A stretch of 10,670 nucleotides of DNA. Source: CAYSZB01 sp964435475 (GTDB lineage: Bacteria; Chloroflexota; Anaerolineae; Anaerolineales; Anaerolineaceae). Shown in pieces: positions 1-9,200 of the stretch (within the stretch, counting starts at the first letter, position 1; each line of letters begins with the position of its first letter). The stretch is taken from contig CAYSZB010000069.1 of assembly GCA_964435475.1 (NCBI GenBank), forward strand, positions 1-10,670, in the 5' to 3' direction. A program made the position numbers and the translations under genes. The notes beneath the pieces are model-generated. The model was given only the letters and a program-made list of their open reading frames with translations, was not told the DNA's origin and made no database searches.

Positions 1-1
1 A

Positions 2-91
2 TTACTTACAGATAAAAATTACGAATTCCTATTTTGGAATCGAATATACTTAACTCCCTCTGAAAGTCATCTGGCTGATGGTTTAGCTTGA
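2..91 (+). CDS. Possible C-terminal end of a gene entering from the left
   Basis: Frame 2 is open from the window edge to TGA at 89-91 (codons from TTA at 2). Its protein-like residues include NYEFLFWNRIYL and PSESHLADGLA. A hairpin and a seven-T run follow at 123-150. At this length in AT-rich DNA an open frame by chance is quite likely, and no family is recognised, so this is tentative. Confidence 0.25.
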   Translation, partial: LLTDKNYEFLFWNRIYLTPSESHLADGLA

Positions 92-122
92 TAGATCAGG
101 ACTCAAACTTCTCCCATATAAT

Positions 123-150
123 AGATTTATAACAATCTGATCATTTTTTT
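123..150 (+). terminator. Weak candidate terminator, plus strand
   Basis: AGATT-TATAAC-AATCT (123-138) is followed five nucleotides later by seven Ts (144-150). The stem is short and AT-rich. It would suit the end of a gene entering from the left edge. Confidence 0.3.
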
Positions 151-164
151 CCGATATGATTTCG

Positions 165-185
165 GCAGGTGAATTGATCACCTGT
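165..185. repeat. Perfect inverted repeat in the 3' intergenic region
   Basis: CAGGTGA (166-172) and TCACCTG (178-184) are perfect complements around ATTGA. A smaller CCGA/TCGG stem lies beside it (151-165). It could end transcription in either direction together with the neighbouring hairpin, or be a protein site. No T-tract follows on the minus strand. Confidence 0.4.
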
Positions 186-202
186 GTAAAAGTTTTCGAC
201 AA

Positions 203-221
203 TGCAAGCTAGTAGCTTGTA
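203..221 (-). terminator. Hairpin just downstream of the giant gene
   Basis: TGCAAGCT-AGT-AGCTTGTA (203-221) forms a compact 8-bp stem-loop with one possible G-U, starting 22 nt past the stop codon. On the minus strand it is followed only by a weak T-rich stretch, with TTTT about 14 nt further on. A terminator role is plausible from position but not strong. Confidence 0.35.
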
Positions 222-242
222 ATAACCTCCATTCAGACGCAG

Positions 243-3200
243 TTATTGAGAACTAAACACGATTGGCAAGTAAATATGGATGGGTTCAAACTTATAGGGA
301 ACAGCCGTCTGTGTCACATTGCCATAAAAATCAACAGCGCGAATGATGATCACACCTACTGGCGTCCCGCCGACCCATGAGATATAGTCGAAATTCCAGC
401 CGAGGTCACCCATCACAACATCCTGGTAGCTGAGGCCGCCATCAAGGCTGATTTTCACTGATTCCACACCAGACCCATCTGCAGCCGTGCCAGAACAGGA
501 GATTTCGTCTGCTGTGATCGTAACTTCAGGGCTGGTGCCATCGATTACGATCGTCGTTGTCGCAATATCGCTGACATTACCCGCCTCATCCACCGCACGG
601 ACCTTCACGTCTACCACTTCTCCATCATAGCGCCATGTATTGACAGGGAATTTCCATGTATTGTCATTCTTATTCAGCATAGCCAACCGGAAAGGTCCAC
701 TATCGAGACTCACTTCAACAGCCCGCAGACTTCCAGATGCATCAAACACCGTCCCATATAGGTAACCGGGGGTCCCAGTACGTTGCAGGGTATCCTCTAT
801 ATACACAACCGGGGCAGTGCCATCTGTCTCAACCGTGATGCTGCTAATGGAGATCTGTCCGTTGGGTGCCTCAACCCGCAACTGCCATAATGCTGAATAG
901 CCTGAAGGCAGATCATCTGTAATGCTCAAGATGTTGCTAAGGTTTCCTAGACTCTCCCATATGCCTGCGCCTCGATTCACACTAATTGTCTGGTCACATG
1001 CTAAATTGCAGCCAGCGAGGTTGGTGAATATCGGCAATACAAAGGGTCCCGGTTTTGTAAGAATTTTAGAATTCACTGCGCTAAATCTTATTTGTGCCAC
1101 GCTGTAATCAACCGTGTAATCAGTTGTCGCTTGTGGTTGTGGCACTGCTGGTATGCCCTGGAACTGGAGTTCAGCACTGACTGGCACTTTGAATATACCG
1201 GATATGCTTGGTGTGATTGCCGTGATCGTGAAACTCACCATCGTGGTCGCCCCTGGCGCAACATCGATTAGGACAGTCCATTGGCTTTCGCCAGGTAAGC
1301 AAGTGTCAGCACAGACAGCACCCTCATCCAGGCTGACAAATTGCATTAGTTTCTCGTCTCCACCAAGTGTCACAGACATTTTTTGTTGTTGGTAGGCAAG
1401 TACATCCGGATTGGTGACCGAGACCATCAATGTTCCTTGATTACCGGGGCTAAGGTGGGTGACCACGCCAGGATGTTGCATGCTGACGATGGGGGCAATA
1501 CGCTGGACGGGCATATCGGAATAACCACCTGACAATTGAGACAAGACAATGGAATCTATAAAGGTGATTGTGCCAGGGAGGATGGGATCGGTAGATTGAC
1601 GGGCGCTTGGCGGAATAACTGCAGCGACACCATCTGTGGTGTCAATATATGCCAAGATCGAGATATATTCTGATGGACTTAAGTTGAGCTCATTCCGATC
1701 GAAGGCGATCTCAGTGCCATTCCCTGTTGCAGCAAAGCTCAATGGCTCAGCCACTTCTATCCAACCTGAATCATAACGGTACAACTTGAAAGAGGATGAC
1801 CCATCGATCACTAGGGCAAAATCAGCCTCGAAGGGCAAGGTATGCACAGGCCGGTCATTCCCGATAGATGCGGTTGAACCTTCTACGCGGGTGTCGAGAT
1901 AGATCTCCAACCGCTGATTGACTGACCAGCTTCTGCCCGTAAAGCCCATATAAAGCCAATTCTCATCCCATGTAGTCATCAACAGCGCAGGTTCTAACGC
2001 GCTGTAGGGATCATAATTGGTGACCATCCCAGTTGGATATTCTCCACCGCTGTAATCAAGCCAGCCATCCGCCAAGATCGCCGAGTAGGTCTGGCTACGG
2101 TTGACCCCAAATGGCCCCGCATGGACAGTCTTTTGATTGCCAGCAGCATCTTGCACGCGAACGTGCGTGTACCATACGCCAACACTATCCAGTGAACTGG
2201 AAATGGTACAGAAGCCATCAACAGGGAAGACGGGATCAAGTGGGTTTGTTTTAGCATGCTGATCGATCACCGCATAGGATTGCACATTAGAACCACTTTC
2301 AACGATCGGCGGCCAGGTGACGGTCAGATTCGGTGTGATATCCGTACTCCATTGGTTGCTTGACAGGTTGGCTTCAGTCTCCGGCGTGGCGACCATGGTG
2401 TCCAGGGGGATGGTGATGAAGTCGTGTTTAACGTTGCCAAAGGCATCACGCACCACAGCCCGGAATGTGATGACTCGGAGATCGGAACGCTTGATATTCG
2501 ATTCTGAAGAGAAACCTGCTACTCCAGTGGCTATGAGCGGCTGCCGCAGCCAGTGTTCCCCATCATAAACCCGCAAGGACTGAATAGGATCTGTTGAATC
2601 GACCTGGCCTTCCAATACTACCCTCAAGAAGCCTTCTTTAAAAAGCTGCGGGGTATTAATGCTTACGCCAATGTCCGGAAGTTCATTAGCATTGCTATTT
2701 GCGAAAGTTGTTCCAACATACCAACCTTCTGATGATAGTTGATTGCCTGACCGGTCTGTCGCGCGCGCATAGATGCGGTAATCACCATTTCCCGGAAATT
2801 CCAGGTACACCTGGTAAGTGCTGATGGCAGCATTAGGAGAAGTGAGCGCAGTGACCTTCCAATTATCCGGTATCGTCTCAGTGACCGGAACGGTAGGGTC
2901 GGTGACCGGTCCAAAAAAGCCCACTTCCACGCTGCTGACACCCGAAGTCACAATAGGCAGTGGCTCTGACAGGTAAAGGTAAGCTCCCCTGATCGATGCT
3001 TGAGTTGGAGCAGGTACTCCGACAAGCAGGTCGCGCAGCATGTCGCCGTTGACATCCCCGCTACTGAGATATTCGCCAACTCCATCCGCTGCGGTTGTCC
3101 CAAGCATGGTGTATGCCGCCCAGTTGAGTGGGAGGTCAAGCTCCCAAGGCAGCCTACCGCTGAGCACAATTGCCGCGCCACTTGTGGGGGCAGCTTCGCC

Positions 3201-6200
3201 GAAGGCAAAATCATCTTTGCCATCATGATCAAGGTCACCCATCGGTGCTAGCGAAACGCCAAGCGACATTATCACACCAACTGGTTCCACAAAGGATAGA
3301 TCAGCGGCAGTGAACAGGTTGAATGGCATGGGATAAGCGGTTTCAGGACGGTGTCCTAAGACTACATAAACATGTGAAGAGCTGGCCAAAGGATCACCGA
3401 TGAGCATATCCCGCAGACCATCCCCGTTTACATCACCAGCCGGTGACACGGTCTGCTGGCTGCCTACACCCTGCAGTTCTGTCAGCGCCACACTTGCAGC
3501 TGAAGGCATCGATGGTAAGGTCTGGCGGGGTTGGCCACCGATCAGCCAGACTCCGGAATAGCCTGCAAGTAGCCAATCAGAGAGTCCGTCGCCATCCGTG
3601 TCGCCTAAACCAGCAAGGTTGGGCACTGTCAGGGGTGTGCATGTACCGAAGGCACACATGCGGGAGTAGACACTCGAAACCACTTCTGGAACGAAACGTT
3701 CCTGGCCCAGGTATAAATAAGCGATCTCGCTGTATAAATCCTTGTAGACCGCGCCAACAAGGATGTCCCCAAGTCCATCCCCATCGCTGTCGCCTGCACC
3801 AGCTACAGAACTGCCAAAAGCCAGCGTATCTGGAACACTTAAGCGCCACTCAGCATCTACGAGGTTCAGACTTTCCGGCCAATAATGGCGTCCGAATATC
3901 ACGTAAGCTCTTCCATTGCCAGAAGCCGCGTTGGGGTCTCCGATCAGCAGATCCGCTATGGAGTCACCGTTGACATCCAGCATTGTTGGGGTGTTTACCG
4001 CAACTGACGGCCGGTAGCTGGTTCTGCCAAGGTCATTTTCACCATGTAACAGGACATCTGCGTACTCCAGGCTCAGGTTGGGGGTATAGCTGTCTGTCTG
4101 TCCGAAGAAGATACCCAATTCGACCGGGTTTCCGGAAGACCAGGATACGAGGACAATATCTTCGATCGAATCACCGTTCAGGTCGTCGACCACGTAACTA
4201 CGTGTCTCCTGTAATTCATCATAAAACAATGCATCCTGATCGCCCAGCGCTTGGGTTTCAGGATAAGCTTCATGGGAGAGGCGGAGAGGACTGAGCACGG
4301 TTTCATCAGCTCGCCCTCCCAGGGTTACATCATTCCCGAGTACAGTTTGCGGGACGTTCAGAACGGCATAGGGGGGTGTGTCATCGATAACCACATCAAG
4401 TGAGTCAGCATTGACCAGGAAGTTACCAGCGGTGTCGGAAGCGCTGAGGGTGAGCTGGTACAGTCCCTGAGCGTAAGGTGATGCTGCACCACCCAGCGGC
4501 GACATGGGCAGTGAAATAGTTGATGAAAAGGTACTGGCTTCATTACCTGGCTCAGCGACCATCGACTGGGAAGGCAGGTGCTTGTAGCCGTCCGCGGAGG
4601 AGAGATAGACCTCCACATTTGCTTCACCGACACCGGAGATGTATCCTCCGGGAGCATCATGAATTGAGCCTGTGACAGTGAATGCTGCCATGGAATCAGG
4701 GTTCGGAACACTTGAAATGTAGGCAGTACCATCAAGCTCAAATAGGGCACTTTCCGGGGGTTGGCTATCTACATAGAAATTGATGATTTGGGATTCTGAT
4801 CCGCCGACCCCATAGGAATCCACTCCGCGGGCGTAGATCCGGTGAGCGCCGTCGGCTGGCGGCGTCCATGCATAATTCCAGTGCTGACCTTGAAGGACAT
4901 CGACAGTGGCAGTTCTCCACTGGGAATCGGTGCAGGATGCACCTGACGTGAGGCATACTTCCACGCTGCGAACGCCTTCGCCATCCACCGCGTTCCCCTC
5001 AATCCGAATGGGTCCCTGGTAGGCACTCACGGCATTGCCTTCCGCGGGCGAGGTAACAGTGACGGCAGGACCACCCCGGTTAAGGAGCAGCGGAACAGCG
5101 GATTGGCTTTGTCTTAGTGTATTACCTTCCGTGTAGCTGAAGTTAACATCAACAAAGACCTCATCAACTGGAATGGTTGCAGGCAGCCCTGCCAGGTTTA
5201 CCTCCACCATCAGCCCTTTGGTCAGTGTTGGGAAGTCCCAGGCATAGGTATTGGGAGGTTGACCGAAAACCTGGGTGGCATTGAAATAATGCAACGCGTG
5301 CTGCCCGCTTTTGACCAGGCGGGCACTCAGCGTAATTCCGGAGAAGGCAATGGGTAAGGTGATCGACAAACGGGGATCGATACCAGCCAGGAGGTCATCA
5401 GTCCAGGGAAAACTGGTAAACCTGAGCTGAGTACCGCCACCTTCGACCAATTCCTGGGAGACAACCATTTCGAGATCGCTCAAGTTGAGGGCGTTTGGAC
5501 TCGAACCAAGCTGCTTCTCCTTTAAGTCACTGCGTCCATCGCGGTCAGCGTTGGCAATGCGCGGGTTGGAGAAAGCAGCCGGAAAGTTAGGTGAGCCACT
5601 ATAGGCGCCGCCCATATCGATACGCCAGGGGACGATGAGTCCCTCATATGAATCCCAATAGGCTACCTCCTCACCATCCTTCAACCCGTCATCATCCGTG
5701 TCGGGATCAAGGGGGTCTGTGCCTGAAACGAACTCCTGGTAGTCGTCAAGCCCATCCGAGTCGGAATCGGACTTGCATGCTGAGCTGCCAGTGGCGAAAA
5801 GCTCATAACTGTCTGACAATTTGTCGTCGTCAACATCGGGATCCAGGTATGAATTGGGGTCACCACACAGGGTGTTGTCAAAGCCAAAAATGTCCTGCTC
5901 CGCAGTCCCACCGGTAAGATCGTCACCATCCAGGTCGACATTTTCGAGGGCATCCCACTCCCAAAACTCAATAAGGCTTTTGGGTAAAATGTCAAAGAAG
6001 GCAAAAGCCGCGCTGGGTGGAGAAGTATAGGTTTCGTGGAACTGGTCACAGTCAACGCCAAGGATGCCGCAATTTTCCCAAAGTTCATCGACAGCCATGC
6101 TGATATCGAGAGACACGATACCATTTATCGCTGGCGTATAAGGCATGATATCCAGGGTTGTGACCGAGTGGAAATCCCTTGCCAGTACCGGCGGAATCCA

Positions 6201-9200
6201 CTCACCAGACCCCGGCAGCGATTGGGCAATTCTTATATCATCAGCATTATAGACACTTCCAGAGTTGTAGTCCCAATTCCACTTACGGGCGAAGCTGAAC
6301 GTTACACAGGTGCCGTAATTATATGCGCTCACATGGCTGAAGGTGTTATCGATCTGGGCTGTATCTTGTATGTATTGAACTGCCTGTAAACCGCATAGCT
6401 CAAAGCTATCACCATTGGCATAGCGACCTAACTGGATATAGGCACTGGTATGATCGAGTGCGTTGGTCCTCATGGAAGACATGGTGATGGTGCCGCCAAT
6501 GCGAAAACCAAATCTTTGACCGGCAACCAGTCCACCTAACGGATAACCCTCATAGGTGACTAACTCCATGTTACCTATCTGGGGATCACCCAGGAAACTG
6601 ACGAGTGATTCCGGGTCCGGATTTGTTGCATTGAGAATGGCACAAAGGGGGTCAAGGATGGCAGCGATTACCGCACCTACATCGCCAAAGTGCTCATTAA
6701 GGAAACCGGTGATCAGGTTAATGACACTGATGGCCAGGGAAAGGATTGTGCCATACGGCCACATGGAGGCAATTACAAATAACACGACAGCTGTTGCGAT
6801 TTCAACAATCGCCTTGAAGATAACCCCAATTATTCCCAGAACGCTGAGGGTACCGGATGCAATCTGAACAAACATGCTGAACAGCGTGCTGAAAACACTA
6901 AAGAGCAGACCAAGGAATGGCAGACCCTCGGAAAGCGATGTGATGTTCCCGATCACCGCGCTGAGTACCTCGGCTGCCACCTGAATACCCTCGGTAACTA
7001 TCATTTGGATCACATTCCAAAGCGCCTGAACCTGCATAAAGATTTCCAATAGGCTGGAGAGTACTTTTATGATTTGCCCGATGAAACCAAAATCCAGGAT
7101 CGATGCCAGCCAGGTCAGGACATTAATGGCGGTCTGGGTAAAGCTTACCAGTGAATCCGGTGAAAATTCGCCAGCAGCGATCTCCTTAAAACTACCGACT
7201 AATTCCTCTCCAAAAGATATGATGGTGTTCCACTGATCCTCCAGCCACTGAAGCGGCCCACCCGGGTATTCGAGTACACCGATCAGGAACTCGATGGCGA
7301 CTCGAAATTCCTTCGGCAATCCATCAAGAGCATATTCTAGCAGCAAGCTGACAATGTTGGCGTAAAAGGCGGGGTCATCCAGCGCGTCCGTTATCTGGGT
7401 CAGGTCCAAATCACCAATGGATTGAACTGCCGTTTGACCCTGGTACCACACGGTCATCGCCATTTGCAGAATAGATACAGTCTCCTCGTAATATTCATCA
7501 ATTTCCTCGAAATCCGCGCGGATCTGTGCTAAAGCTTCTTCCAGCCCCAACGCTACCCAGTCACCAATGTCTCTGCTCAACGATGAGGTACTATTTTCTG
7601 GTGATCCAGAAGAACTCATGGCTGTCGGGTCCCACTTATAACTGGTCAGCTTGAGCGTGCGGCTGGTGACGACCTGGGTGAGGCAAAGATTCATCACGGG
7701 ATTACTCAAGTCCGGATCGGGCAGGTCATCAATGTTCAGAACTGCAGTCTGCTGCTCAGTGGCGACCAGGAGCGTGGGATTGGCATCCATGGTGTAATAA
7801 CTAAGGAGACTGCGCGCAGTGGTCACATTAACCGTATGGAGCATTTGATCCATGTGATCGTAATCAGCTGGATCAGATAAATTGAAGTCTTGTGAAAGAC
7901 CCCAGGTCTCTTCCATTGTGGCTGTACTGTAAGGGCCAAAGCGCTCATAGATATCAGCCAGTGATAAGCGCCCACTGAGGTACTGGGATTCAAGAAATCC
8001 CCGTAAAAGAATAAGGTTAGCTAAATCAGGTTCACCTTCGCCCGTTTGTTTCAGACCAGCGAGCATGGCAGAGGCTCTAACCTGGCGGGAAGTCTGCAAG
8101 CCAGTGATGCGGTAAGGCTCATCATATACCATGATCCCATATAGGCCTGTGGGACTGGGTACCAATTGTCCGGTATCATCTGGTTTTAACACATCGCCCT
8201 GCACTGCCCATTTAAGGCGTGCATCCTGCCAGTAGACCACACCATCCTTAGTGGCATGATCCTGATAAACCTTAGCCTGTAACGCATAAACGATGCCGCC
8301 ATGCTCGATGGGGACGAGAGGAATGATTAACTTATAATATCCGCTGGGTGTCCCATCTTCTGCCGCGATTTGCGACCATCCAATACCGTAATCTTCCAGG
8401 GATTGGGGTGTAGGCAAGTCATCTTCCAAAACGGTTACTTCAAGGTAGGGAGCAACCTGAAGCGCGCCTGTCGACCCAAGATTTGGGTCGTGACCGATCT
8501 GCCCCAATGTATCTACAGGCCAAAAGAGGGAGGAGTGGTAGGCGTATCGAAGCAAGCGCTTCTCGGTCGGCACCACTTGCAATTCAAAGTAATAACCATC
8601 TCCATACATCAGGTTAAAGGTAAAGCTTGCGCCGATATCAGAATACGGTTCCGATAAGGTAAAGGGGGAGAGGTCCAGGTTATCTGGTACGGTGTCGCCA
8701 TCGTTATCATCGCTCCAAGGGTAAGGCTTATTCCCATAAAGCCAACGACACACACCCTGGTCGAACTCGTCACCATCTCTGATTCCATCAGAGTTGCTGT
8801 CAGGATTGAGCGGATCTGTTTCTACGTTAATCGTGTCAGTACCAACCAGGCATGGTATCCCTTTGACCTCTTCCGAATCGGTCAAGCCATCCAGATCTGT
8901 ATCTGAGGAAAAGGGGTTGGTGCCCAGCTTAAGTTCATAGCCATTGGGTAAGGCATCACCGTCTTCATCCCCTAAGTCATCTAGGACGCTTGCCCGAGCT
9001 GCGATCTCAGCTTGTTGCTGGTCGCCTGCCTTTTGCACCGTTTTGACTAACGATTCTATCTCGCCAGTTTTAGCTACCTCATCACCAGACGAACTGCTAT
9101 GAGCAGCTGCTTGTGCGATAGGTGGAGTAACCATCGCAAAGATGAGGGTGATACATATGGCGGTACGAGCAGCATGGACCAACCGCCCATTGTGTAGCAG

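Noticed and set aside
3443..3973. 176-codon open frame on the plus strand inside the giant gene
   Set aside because: It is antisense to the propeller region, is rich in His, Arg, Cys and Pro, lacks a ribosome binding site or recognisable motif, and arises from the codon pattern of the real frame.
2958..4220. Recurrent near-identical DNA pieces coding the D-x-N-G-D loops, considered as a CRISPR or DNA repeat array
   Set aside because: The similarity is confined to the short coding motif of a protein repeat, with irregular 168-207-bp spacing and diverged flanks.
5681..6124. 147-codon frame on the minus strand overlapping TSP3 array 2
   Set aside because: It is the same strand as the giant gene in another frame; the low-complexity T/S/P/L composition is a shifted reading of Asp/Gly-rich codons.
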